DNA of 64,000 nucleotides from Macrothele yani (Eukaryota > Arthropoda > Arachnida > Araneae > Macrothelidae): the NCBI GenBank assembly GCA_039090855.1, contig CM076997.1, forward strand, positions 159,990,709 through 160,054,708, read 5' to 3'. The first letter of the stretch is position 1, and each line of letters starts with the position of its first letter. Made by a program: the position numbers and the translations under genes. The notes below the pieces were generated by a model. The model was not told the DNA's origin, did no database searches, and worked only from the letters and a program-made list of their open reading frames with translations. Positions 23,513-34,159 of this stretch are shown here, in pieces.

Positions 23513-24660
23513 GTGTGGCATGGCTCATTATTCTACTGAAAGAAAGCACAACTGTAGGGCAGAAGGCACAACCGTATTTACCATTGGAAGTGTGGCACGG
23601 CTCATTATTCTACTGAAAGCAAGCACAACTGCAGGGCAGAAGGCACAACCGTATTTACCATTGGAAGTGTGGAATGGCTCATTATTCTACTGAAAAAAGG
23701 CATAACTGTAGGGAAGAAGGCACAACCGTATTTACCATTGGAAGTGTGGCATGGCTCATTATTCTACTGAAAGAAAGCACAACTGTAGGGCAGAAGGCAC
23801 AACCGTATTTACCATTGGATGTGCGGCATGGCTCATTATTCTACTGAAAGGAAGCACAACTGTAGGGCAGAAGGCACAACCGTATTTGCCATTGGGGGTG
23901 TGGAATGTCTCATTATTCTACTGAAAAAAGGCACAACTATAGGGCAGAAAGCACAACCACATTTACCATTGAAAGCGTGGCATGGCTCAATATTCTTCTG
24001 AAAGAAGGCACAACTATGGGGCAGAAGGAACAGCCGTATTTACCATTGGAAGTGTGGAATGGCTACTGAAAAAAAGGCACAACTGTAGGGCAGAAGGCAC
24101 AACCGTGTTTACCATTGGTAGTGCGGCATGGCTCATTATTCTACTGAAAGGAAGCACAACTGTAGGGCAGAAGGCACAACCGTATTTGCCATTGGGGGTG
24201 TGGAATGTCTCATTATTCTACTGAAAGAAGGCACAACTATAGGGCAGAAAGCACAACCACATTTACCATTGAAAGCGTGGCATGGCTCAATATTCTACTG
24301 AAGGAAGGCACAACTATGGGGCAGAAGGCACAGCCGTATTTACCATTGGAAGTGTGGAATGGCTACTGAAAAAAAGGCACAACCGTATTTACCATAGGTA
24401 GTGTGGCATGGCTCATTATTCTACTGAAAGAAGGCACAACTATAGGGCGGAAGGCACTACCATATTTACCATTGAAAGCGTGGCATGGCTCAATATTCTA
24501 CTGAAAGAAGGCACAGCTATGGGGCAGAAAGCACATCCGTATTTACCATTGGAAGTGTGGAATGGCTACTGAAAAAAGGCACAACTGTAGGGCAGAAGGC
24601 ACAACCGTATTTACCATTGGAAGTGTGGCATGGCTCATTATTCTACTGAAAGAAGGCACA
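23513..24660. repeat. 77-bp minisatellite derived from transposase DNA
   Basis: GTGTGGCATGGCTC recurs at 23513, 23590, 23667 and 23744, so the period is 77, with shortened units where ATTATTCT is lost. There are about 15 copies. Read on the reverse strand, each unit contains the second-catalytic-D region of the surrounding Tc1 gene (CAGTAGAATAATGAGCCATG, ...NNEPCH). A higher-order period of 300 bases is visible: TATTTGCCATTGGGGGTGTG at 23883 and again at 24183. 77 is not a multiple of three, so the array is not under coding constraint. Confidence 0.9.
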
Positions 24661-24906
24661 ACCATAGGGGAGTACTATTGCAATGAAAAAATATACCTGT
24701 TCTGCAGTGATGTTTAGGTAGGTGGAAGATTTCACAGTTTTCTGCAGATAAAGGACTGGATTAAAGATTCTGCTACCGAACATTGCCCAAAGCGTTACAC
24801 GTACTTTATCGGCTTGTGTTCGTGCCACGATACATCTTGGGGCCAATAGTTTCCTAGGTAAACGATGCACACATACACAGTTATTAATACGTAGTGCGAT
24901 AAAAAT

Positions 24907-26206
24907 TACGAGACTAGGTACGTAGTTCGCCAACAGAGGGCAGTACGCGGATGCACGATCAGCTGTCGAGAGCAGTGACCTTCATGAGTCATTGTGGTGA
25001 GTGGCGTCGTTCTGTGAACATCGAGAGCTGTGCTACATGATATTTGGTGAACACGTGCAGAACACAGCTGCAATTTAGGTATGGACTGCAAACTAGAGCA
25101 GCAAGTGAACATCAAATTCTGCGTCGAACTCGGCAAATCGGGAACGGAGACGCATGAAATGTAGCGGCAAGCTTATGGCAATGAAGCAATGAGTCGTGTG
25201 AGGTGTTTTGAGTGGCACTCGGGCTTCAAGAGCGGAAGAACGGCACTGGAAGATGACGAAAGGTCAGGGCGTCCGTCCGCGAGCAAAACCCCCAAAAATG
25301 TAGAGAAAATGAGGAAACTTGTGCATGAAGATCCTCAGAGAACCATTAAAGACATTGCTACCATCGTCAATGTGTCATACGGAACAGTGAAAAAAATTCT
25401 GACGTCGGTTTTGAACATGCACCGCATTGCTGCAAAGTTTGTGACAAAGATTCTGAACCCTGAACAGACGGCGCTCCGTGTCGAACTCTGTTAAGATCTT
25501 CGTCAGCAGGTGGTAAATGAACCAACATTCCTGTCGTCGGTCATCACTGGGGATGAGACTTGTGTCTACGGTTACGACCCGGAGACCAAACAACAGTCGT
25601 CGCAGTGGAAGAGCCGGGCATCTTCACGACCGAAGAAGACCCGACAGGTCAGGAGCGCCACCAACAGCGTGCTCATCGTGTTCTTTGACATTCGTGGGGT
25701 TCTGAATCGTGAATTCGTCCCCTAGGGCCAGACTGTCACCGCCCATTTTTACTGCGATATTCTACGGCGTCTTAGGGAGGACATTCGCCGCAAACAACCT
25801 GAAATGGGGCGCAGGGGCGATTTCGTGCTCCATCACGACAATGCAACAATTCACAGAGCGTTAGCAACACGTCAGTCTTGCAGCCGCAACAGCATGACTA
25901 CCCTTCCTCACGTGCTTTACTCGCCGGATTTGGCCCCTGCGACTTCTTTCTGTTCCCGAAGATGAAGCTGAAGCTCAAGAGCCGCCGTTTTGAAACCGTG
26001 GGCGAGATCCACCGCGAATCGCAGACGGTGCTTGATACGATTCGTGAACAGGACTTCCAGGGAACGTTCCAACAGTGGCCAAAACGCTGGCAGCGGTGTA
26101 TCACTGCCCAAAGAAACTACTTTGAGGGATAACATAGCCAGACGTAAGTAACGTAAGTACTTTGTTGTATATCGGCATAGTCTTGGAACTTTTTGATCGG
26201 ACCTCG
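24907..26206 (+). mobile_element. mariner element nested in the Tc1 remnant
   Basis: The left end is TACGAGACTAGG at 24907. The right end, read on the reverse strand, is GCGAGGTCCGATCAAAAAGT near 26206. Tc1 coding sequence stops and resumes exactly at these borders, which defines the insert. About 1.3 kb. Confidence 0.78.
25081..26132 (+). pseudogene. mariner transposase (SETMAR-like group), broken
   Basis: Starts MDCKLEQQVNIKFCVELGKS and continues through CFEWHSGFKSGRTALEDDE, the HTH segment TIKDIATIVNVSYGTVKKIL, the first catalytic motif VITGDETCVYGYDPETK, the second HHDNATIH, and the third YSPDLAPCDFF region read across a frameshift. It ends RCITAQRNYFEG. Damage seen: TAG after THEM (about 25165), TAA after RVELC (about 25492), TAG after REFVP (about 25723), and a shift from frame 1 to frame 3 near 25860-25950. 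Length before decay, about 350 codons, is normal for the group. It is inactive. Confidence 0.88.
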
Positions 26207-26714
26207 CATGGTACAACAAGTAATGATATACATCCGAGCAGAAGACCTCCTTCAAATTATTCAAGGTCCAGTTTTGATGCTCGAATGCCCATTGTAAGAG
26301 CTTTTGGCGGTGAACCAAGAGTGCTATTCGGAGCGGCTACGGTTACGCAGCCTTGTGTTCAGCAGGGTTCGGTGTACTGTGTTTTGTGACACATTACTCC
26401 CGTCAACAACATTAAAATTACCGGCAAGTTGCGCCACAGAGTCCCTTATGTTGGCTCCTACAATACGGGATAGCTTTCACTCACATCTAGCATTGATGGG
26501 TCGTCGTCGTCCTTAATTTTGGAAAGGGTTCGCGGTGTTCTCTTAATGGAACCACTTTACTGAAAGTACAAACAACGTCTGACTGTGAGAACTTCATGAG
26601 CTTTGCCGTCTCGGAAATGTTCCAATTTAGTCGTCTGGCTGGTAAAATTTTGCCTTCGTGAAACTCGCAGAAGTCCGCTGTCTTTCCCATCTGAAGAACA
26701 AGAATACTACTGAC

Positions 26715-26970
26715 TAACAGAATAATAAACAAAGACATCGCTCTTTCCACGTTTTATCAACAGAAAGCAACCGAAATATTGTTATCGGTCACCACTGGGG
26801 ATCCGAATTCCAGATCTCTCTATATTAAGCCGGGTGCGTTAGCCTTACGCTACGGTGGGCAATAATCAACCGCGCTATGTTTGTTTCCGTCAGCCTCGGA
26901 CATCATAAATCTGTAAGATGTGCTCAGCTTACTGAGACGTCTCCATCTGGTAGGCATTAACGGTACTGGC
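26715..26970 (-). mobile_element. single arm of a tRNA-bearing palindromic element (P1)
   Basis: ATAAACAAAGACATCGCTCT is followed by a reverse-strand tRNA-like module (B box near CCCAGATCTC, A box near GTTAGCCTTACGC), then TCAGC..ACATCATAAATC and GAGACGTCTCCATC. This matches the left arm of the element at 30978-31490. Confidence 0.65.
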
Positions 26971-27014
26971 TATATATTAATTATAGCAGTTAAATCCAAA
27001 GGGCGAGATCCAAA

Positions 27015-27375
27015 GTGAAAGTCCTCCAAATACGTTGCATCAGTGAAAAAACAAAGACATCGATCTTTCCACATTTTATCAACACATAGCAACCAAAAGA
27101 TTGTTATCGGCCGCCGCGAATCCCAGATCTCTCGATGTCTAGCCGAGTGCGTCAGCCTTTATGATATCAGAAGCTGACGGAAAACACGCATACCACCGTT
27201 GATTATTGCCCACGGTTGCGTAAGGCTGACGCACTAGGCTAGATATCGAGAGATCTGGGATTCATATCCACAGCGGTGACCGATAACAATTTTTCTGTTG
27301 CTATGTGTTGATAAAACGTGGAAAGAGCGATGTCTTTGTTTATTCACTGATGCAACACATTTGGAGGACTTTCAC
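27015..27375. mobile_element. tRNA-bearing palindromic element (P1), compact copy
   Basis: Arms run inward from GTGAAAGTCCTCCAAATACG at 27015 and from the complement at 27375. Each arm has AACAAAGACATCGATCTTTC followed by a tRNA-like module with CTCGATnTCTAGCC and the GGGATTC B-box region. The left module is on the reverse strand and the right one on the forward strand, so both face outwards. Total 361 bases. No coding capacity. Confidence 0.78.
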
Positions 27376-27849
27376 TACTGACTAACAAAGCTTAGTATAA
27401 CGTGCTGTTATACCTTTTCGTGCACCTTCATACACGCCGTTGTTTATCTGCAATTGCTTCTATTTTTTCTGTAAGAAAAAATATCCATGCGTTACTTAGG
27501 GAAACATGGCATAATGTTTTGGCTTTTGGGAGTATACCCTCCATTTAATATACAGTACATAAGTAAGACATCGATTCACACACACGTACACGTACATGTC
27601 TCCCTTCAGTAAGGCATGGATGTTCTTTCTTACAGAGGTTACGCGCAAGAAATTTGGCAGGTTTGTGCTTCTCTTTCCATGCGAGCTGAACCAGATCTTT
27701 GAATAAGAAATTTAAGTGCGATATTTGATCATTTCACGATAAGTCAGGCACTTGCATTCAGAATATGTAAACGGCTGTCATACATATTTCTCAATCGTCT
27801 TTGCTGATGTCGTTATGTTCCATCGTGTCGTATTATACTCTTTGTGACT
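27376..27849. other. spacer
   Basis: No supported feature. Confidence 0.35.
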
Positions 27850-28040
27850 ATATGAGCAAATGTCCTCCATCCCGACAGTCTCTCAACAAGATCTCGGAGC
27901 CCTCCAAGGTCATTCCACAGACACCTTTGATCCAACCATCTTGTTCTCTGTCTTACCATTCTTCTGCTTCCTTCAACGTTGCATCATTTTGCTAACCCAT
28001 CATTGGCACGCATCACATGTCCCATCTTCGAACAGCATGT
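27850..28040 (-). pseudogene. probable non-LTR retrotransposon C-terminal scrap
   Basis: Reverse-strand reading in shifting frames gives GHVMRAN.., then MGRQRTRWLDQ, then LVERLSGWRTFA. This pattern is typical of the tail after the reverse transcriptase in RTE/L1-like elements (GHVMR...GRPRKRWLD...WR). It is short and frameshifted, so the family is uncertain. Confidence 0.4.
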
Positions 28041-28261
28041 TAATTCGAAATTGTCGATAATTAAAGTTTTATACAAGTCATTAGCATTTGCATTGCAGTG
28101 TGCATCGCTGTAAACCGTATAGATCCATCTCACCAGATTTATTCTGTAAATTAATGTTTTTGTTCATGTGGTTTTCAACATGTCTTTAGTACACAGTGCG
28201 GCAACTAAGTAATGAGACTGAATTTTAAAAATAATGGAAAAGCAGGAATATTTACGAGAAC

Positions 28262-29868
28262 ATATTTTATTCGAAGTGCATTCCTCTTCGTTAATATTTA
28301 AAGTGGCACGATCAGCCAACGAAAGGAAGGACTTGCGGAGGTCATCTTTTGACAGAGAGTGAAGAGCTGATGTCATAGTTCTTTGTATGTCTTCATATTT
28401 ATTCGAACTACATTCCTCCTGCGTTAATACAAGAAGTGTCAGGATCAGCCAACGAAAAGATTGACTTTGAACGGTCATCTTTTGGTATGGAGTGAAGAGG
28501 TAATGTCACAGTTATTTGTATGTCTTCATATTTATTCGAAGTACATTCCTCCTGCGTTAATACAAGAAGTGGCACGATCAGCCAACGAAAGGAAGGACTT
28601 GCAGAGGTCATCTTTTGGTATGGAGTGAAGAGCTGATGTCATAGTTCTTTGTATGTCTTCATATGTATTCGAAGTACATTCCTCCTTGTGTTAATACAAG
28701 AAGTGGCATGATCAGCCAACGAAAGGAAGGACTTGCAGAGGTCATCTTTTGGTATGGGGTGAAGAGCTGATGTCACAGTTCTTTGTATGTCTTCTTATGT
28801 ATTCGAAGTACATTCCTCTTGTGTTAATACAAGAAGTGGCACGATCAGCCAACGAAAGAAAGGACTTGCAGAGGTCATCTTTTGGTATGGAGTGAAGAGC
28901 TGATGTCATAGTTCTTTGTATGTCTTCATATGTATTCGAAGTACATTCCTCCTGTGTTAATACAAGAAGTGGCACGATCAGCCAACGAAAGGAAGGACGT
29001 CCAGAGGTCATCTTTTGGTATGGAGTGAAGAGCTGATGTCACAGTTCTTTGTATGTCTTCATGCTTATTCGAAGTACATTCCTCCTGTGTTAATACAAGA
29101 AGTAGCACGATCAGCCAACGAAAGGAAGGACTTGCAGAGGTCATCTTTTGGTATGGAGTGAAGAGCTGATGTCACAGTTCTTTGTATGTCTTCTTATGTA
29201 TTCGAAGTACATTCCTCCTGTGTTAATACAAGAAGTGGCACGATCAGCCAACGAAAGGAAGGACTTGCAGAGGTCATCTTTTGGTATGGAGTGAAGAGCT
29301 GATGTCATAGTTCTTTGTAAGTCTTCTTATGTATTCGAAGTACATTCCTCCTGCGTTAATACAAGAAGTGGCACGATCAGCCAACGAAAGGAAGGACTTG
29401 CAGAGGTCATCTTTTGGTATGGAGTGAAGAGCTGATGTCACAGTTCTTTGTATGTCTTCTTATGTATTCGAAGTACATTCCTCTTGTGTTAATACAAGAA
29501 GTGGCACGATCAGCCAACGAAAGGAAGGACTTGCAGAGGTCATCTTTTGGTATGGAGTGAAGAGCTGATGTCATAGTTCTTTGTATGTCTTCTTATGTAT
29601 TCGAAGTACATTCCTCCTGTGTTAATACAAGAAGTGGCACGATCAGCCAACGAAAGGAAGGACTTGCAGAGGTCATCTTTTGGTATGGAGTGAAGAGCTG
29701 ATGTCACAGTTCTTTGTAGGTCTTCATATGTATTCGAAGTACATTTCTCCTGTGTTAACACAAGAAGTGACGCGATAAGCCAACGAAAGGAAGGACTTGC
29801 AGAAATCATCTTTTGATATAGAGTGAAGAGCTGGTGTCACAGTTCTTTGTATGTCTTCAGTTACTTGT
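28262..29868. repeat. 133-bp minisatellite from a mariner C-terminus
   Basis: CGAAGTACATTCCTCCTGTG recurs at a spacing of 133 (for example 29070, 29203, 29336, 29469). There are about 12 copies. On the reverse strand each unit encodes DLCKSFLSLADRATSCINTG and the end GGMYFEYI of the host mariner transposase. 133 is not a multiple of three, so successive units fall in different frames, which creates several repetitive frames of 70-105 codons that are not genes. Confidence 0.93.
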
Positions 29869-30758
29869 AAAACTTTTCATTTTTAGTTTAGGGATGAGAA
29901 AGTAATCACAAGCTCACAAATCTGGAGAATAAGGGCAATAGTTGATTATATACACGTCTTTTCGTGCTAGAAATTGCTCTACACTGACTGTTTTGTCTGT
30001 GAGTGCGTTACAGTGGAAAGGAACCATTGTTCGTTTTTGCACTCAGAACTGACACGAGCAGTCCTCTTCCACAATCGTTCCAAAATGAATGTGTAAGCAC
30101 TGCCACTGACAGTTCTATTTTCAGGAATGAACTCGTGATGCGGAATTTCCTTGCTGTCGTAAAAAACACACAAGCACTGTCTTGATTTTGGATTTCTGTA
30201 ACCTGATCTTATTTCCTATGGGTGACTGTGGCGACTTCCACTAAACACACTGACACTTGGTTTCAGGATCATAACAAAATCACCATGTCTCATTACCTGT
30301 CCTAAAGCTTCGGAGAAAATTTTGCATTGTTTCTGGGGTCTCCAGGAAGTCTTTTGCGTACTGCACTCTTGCATGTTTCTGGTAGTCTGACAAAGTATGC
30401 AAAACAAAACGAGCACGAACTCTCCTCCAATCCACAAATCTTGCACTAACATTTGACTAATCGTCTTCTTATTAACACCGAGCTCACATTTCCAGCATTC
30501 TCAAGGTCACACAATGATAACTTTTTATCATTTCGCGAACTTTCTCAATGATTTCAGATGTGTGCCCTCAAATTGGGCATCCGGGATTTTCGTCAATTTC
30601 AAAATTTTCCCACCCATCCTTGAAACGTCCGTACCATTAGAATATTTTTTGCACAAGATAGGCAAATTAGCCTCATACATATCACGCATCAGTTCAACTG
30701 TATCAGATGCAGTTTAACCGGTTTTGAAACAGAACCGGATATTAGCTCTCTGCTCCAT
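28262..30758 (-). pseudogene. mariner transposase (SETMAR-like), C-terminus amplified
   Basis: The likely start is the ATG at 30756-30758 (MEQRANIRFCFKTG). Then come frames with NKKTISQMLVQDLW, the first catalytic region NETWCDFVMILKP, VCFYDSKEIPHHEFIPENRT, and YTFILERLWKRTARV. The third-motif region reads INYCPYSPDL*ACDYFLIPK, and the C-terminus EDIQRTVTSALHSI..CINTGGMYFEYI. The second motif is not clearly preserved. Several stops and frameshifts are present. The last 44 codons or so have been copied about a dozen times in tandem, so the element has many consecutive C-termini. Confidence 0.8.
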
Positions 30759-30915
30759 GACAGAGCTGCGACAATGTTCTTCCAGCGAATGACGTCATGC
30801 AGAGCGTAAATATTCATCTGCGCAATTCTCACGAAAACGCTGTTACCACCTCATAGCTGATAAATGACTGATCAAAAAACCGTGCGTTCCCGACCCAGTG
30901 TATATTACCAGGATT

Positions 30916-30917
<2 letters not shown>

Positions 30918-30946
<29 letters not shown>
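30918..30946. repeat. A(29) tract
   Basis: Mononucleotide run just outside the mariner end. Confidence 0.95.
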
Positions 30947-30948
<2 letters not shown>

Positions 30949-30977
30949 AATCAATTTCGTTACTTAATTGCTTCACT

Positions 30978-31490
30978 GTGAAAATCCGCCAAATACATAA
31001 GTGAATAAACAAAGACATCGCTCTTTCCACGTTTTGCAACACACAGCAATCAAAAATTGTTATTCGGCCACTGCTGGGGAATCGAATCCCAGATCTCTCG
31101 ATTTCTAGCCGAGCGCGTTAGCCTTACACCACAGTGGACAACAATACACGCCCCTATGAGTGTTTTTTAGTCAGCTTTTGACATCATAAATCCAGAAGAT
31201 GGGTTCAGCTACTGAAAAGTCTCCATCTTTTATAAAAATCTTTTAGCCAGTGCCGTTAATGCCCGCCAGAAGGAGACGTCACAGTAGCTGAACCCATCTT
31301 ACGGATTAATGATGTCAGAAGTTGATTAAAAAACACACATAGCGCCGTGGATGGTTGGCCACCGTGGTGTAAGGCTAACGCACTCGAGAGATCTGGGGTT
31401 CGATTCCCCAGCAGTGGCGAATAGCAATTTTTGGTAGCTGCGTGTTGTTAAAACGTGGAAAGTGCGATGTTTTTGTTTATTCATTGCCGC
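30978..31490. mobile_element. tRNA-bearing palindromic element (P1), longest copy
   Basis: The left arm (about 30978-31235) and right arm (about 31250-31490) are inverted copies. Both contain GTGAATAAACAAAGACATCG, then the tRNA-like module (B box GGTTCGATTCC at 31398 on the forward strand, GAATCGAATCC on the left), then TTGACATCATAAATCC and GTTCAGCTACTG towards the centre. Both modules are oriented outwards. No open frame beyond about 60 codons. The structure would form a hairpin of more than 200 bp. Confidence 0.82.
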
Positions 31491-34159
31491 ACTATGTATA
31501 CGTTCCGACGCATAATTCACGTTCGTTCTTTGACTCCGTCAGTATCCTTTTATATAAGTCTAATATAGAACATTCTTCTAGCACTAGATACAATTTTGTG
31601 AAAAAGTTAACTATATTTTTGATATTTTGAAATGCGCGATATTTCTATGTGGCGTTTAAAAAACATTACATTTGCAAATTTCTTGAGAAGACTCTTTTTT
31701 ATCAGAAATATTCAAATTTTTATATAGATTTGATGGAACAATGAACAAGTGTGTTTCCACATATTTCCGCTATTTTTGTGGTGGGAAATTTTAGGTTTAG
31801 GTGACGTAAATAAATATTTATATTTGCAGAATGATTTTATTTCTAGGATTCGAAAAATCCTTTCTTTTCGAGCAGACTCGTGACTGATAAAGGTTTCTCA
31901 CATATTTTCCACTTATCTTGATGCGCAATTTCCTCCCTTAGGTCTTATAAATGTAATTTATAACTTTCTCTAGTATTTCTTATTGTCCTCCTTGTTAGCC
32001 TGCATGTATTCGTTTCTTATCTACGACTTCCTAAATCTCAAGGTTATGCCCCTCCGGAGGAAGCATAACAACAGTTCTTTAAAACTTAGGTTCACATAGC
32101 AGCGTTCACAGAGGTAGTCAACATATCTCTTTACTTAGATAACGGACTGAAAAAGTTCATTTTGAATTTATCAGAGATAAACATGCTTATCAAGTTCCAT
32201 ATGACTTTAGAATTTATTTTTTATTTGGATATTTCATTTAGTGGTGTAAAAGCATATTTCTTTTAAAACTATTTAAAAGTTGCTCAGATGACACTGTTTT
32301 GGATAGAGAAGGAATTTACCTGACAAGGGAATTCTCTTTTATCCTAATAACGATTTTTGTTCATTTAAGTAGTAGAAATACACATTGCAGTTGAAAATGA
32401 AATACATTTTTCATTCCTGAGCATGATACCCCCGCTGATATTGCTTTAAATGTCACTGGAGAATTTTCGTATTTTCTTTCAATATAGCAGCAGTTCTTCT
32501 TTACTCTCCTTTTCGTCTTTCTAAAAGGCATACTATTAAACTATGATTTTGTGGCAACACATCTGTCGGCGTCATGCGCTCAGTCTCTTTAAAACCTGAG
32601 ATTTTGTACTGTGTTTTGCATAATGTTTCTTAACACATTGACGACAAAAATGGCAAAAGAAACAAGTGGAAATCCAGAAAGTGAAAGAACGGTTACTTTA
32701 ATAAAATTTTAAAGTTATCTTGTTAATTGCTTGCTTTTAAATAGTTTATTGAATGCTGACGAAACCTATATTAAAGCTAGCAATAAACTGACTGGCAAAG
32801 TTCAGAAGTCTGAGAAAACATTCACTTATATTTAACGCATCTCTTCTTATTAGTAGCAATTTGTTGATGTACAGCTTGATGAGCCTCAACTTCTTCAGCA
32901 TTTGAAACAATTCGTCGAAAACTGAATAGAAAATTATTGCATACACCCCTAATAAATTATGCAAAACAGAAGTATCGTGTCCAATCACGTGGAACGCGGA
33001 GACTGGCAATGCCTATCAATAGAACAGACCTCATTGGAAAAGTAATCACGGGTTAGGACAGCGTCGTTGACCGTGAACAGATAGTAGCTGCGAGGAAGGC
33101 GGTTGTTCAATCAACACAGCTGCTGAACTATTGCGATTTCTACAGCAGACTGATACCGATACACGTGTACACAAAAAACTACGTGAAATACGGTAAAACT
33201 TCTAACCAACGGAAGAAATGTGGCACTAAGTGTGCAGTTAACTCTCGAGTTGAAAGCAGACTGTCTAATGGCCATGCCAGCAGTTCAGAACTGTGTGTGT
33301 GTGAGGTGGGTGCTGTTGGAGAAGGGCTAAGTAACGTACGGGTGGGGCACAAATTTTGAAGTGCTTGACAAAAATTTTGCCAATAAAATCCGTTCATGTA
33401 GATTTTACCTGACGCTGATGATGCTATTTATACCCAGTAACAAAAACATTTCAGGTACCTGTATTTATTCATTGCATGCAGTACGAGAAACCATAGAAAC
33501 GAATCTCCATGACCTTTAACAAGTTACTATTTCTTCTTAAGTTTAACTTATGCCATATTTCTATCTTTTTTTACTATTTCTTCGCAGTTTTAACTAACTT
33601 ACGTCATAATATTTTTTACTATTTCTTCGCAGTTACGTCATATACGTACCTCATATTTTTTATCTTTTTTTTTTTCAATATTTGCTCTCATAAGGCTGTT
33701 TCGAAATTTTGATTTGTAAGGTAACTAGAAATATTTCTTTCTCCCTCATCTTTTAAAACTATAATTATGAAAATGATATCTGTCTACTATTCTTTCAGCC
33801 ATTCTATCAGGGGAATCCCTCCATTTCACAGAATAGTAAAACACTAAATTAAAAAAAAATATTTTTGTATAACGGAAATTTCTTCAATTAGAAAAATTCA
33901 CATATATTAATCCAAGTTCCATAAAATGTCAGGTGGTCGTTATGTATTCAAATTGCTTAAATATTGTTTTCTTGGAGGGGAGGGGAGTAGGATAAAGGGG
34001 TGCTCAAAAAGAAGCTGGGTTGGCTCGTAGCGTCGCGCAGGAGCCGTGATAAGGCTTCGCTCCTTTTTTTTTACAAGGAATTGCACGGCCACGCCGGAGA
34101 AGATAACGTCGGAATTTAATAAGGGGGTGGCTACAAGCTTATGCACGCTCTCCGTCGTA
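31491..34159. other. long AT-rich stretch without recognised gene
   Basis: No feature supported over 2.6 kb except a small direct repeat, TTTTTACTATTTCTTCGCAG, near 33570 and 33615. A 68-codon reverse frame at 34146 (MHKLVATPLLNSDVIFSGV) has no family that I can name. Confidence 0.4.

Larger units (their letters stand above)
23185..26690 (-). pseudogene. Tc1-like transposase, disrupted
   Basis: This is the transposase of the split element. The N-terminal HTH (FHEGKILPARRLNWNISETAKL) survives. The first catalytic motif, normally WSDESRFLL, is mutated to CSDVYHYLL. The segment around the second D is AFFQ*NNEPCHT, so the D has become N after a stop. The third motif is WSANSSDINPIE. The three motifs are in the expected order on the two sides of the inserted mariner, which shows that they once formed a single gene. 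The segment between the second and third motifs has been replaced by about 15 tandem copies of the second-motif region. Confidence 0.72.
23185..26740 (-). mobile_element. Tc1-like element, split by a mariner and internally expanded
   Basis: The 3' end at 23185 (CACTGAACAGCCGAAAAATT) looks like a terminal repeat. The gene reads on the reverse strand from an ATG at 26690 (MGKTADFCEFHEG) through QWAFEHQNWTLNNLKEVF and a DVYHYLLYHA block. It is then interrupted by a mariner (about 24907-26206) and resumes with VHRLPRKLLAPRCIV and YLNITAEQVYFFIAIVLPYG. It next passes through a 77-bp minisatellite and ends with VLIWSANSSDINPIE near 23440-23470. Stops and frameshifts are numerous. Confidence 0.8.
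28190..30902 (-). mobile_element. mariner element expanded by a 133-bp minisatellite
   Basis: Bounded by TA at 28190-28191 and 30901-30902. The ends are related: CACAGTGCGGCAAC, and CACTGGGTCGGGAAC on the reverse strand. It holds one reverse-strand transposase gene. Its 2.7-kb length exceeds the usual 1.3 kb by about 1.5 kb, which is the length of the tandem array inside it. Confidence 0.75.

Noticed and set aside
28164..29809. Repeated frames of 65-105 codons beginning MTSASPSFRWLIVPLL, at first looking like a secreted peptide family
   Set aside because: They read the 133-bp minisatellite in a frame other than the original one. The underlying sequence is the C-terminus of a mariner transposase.
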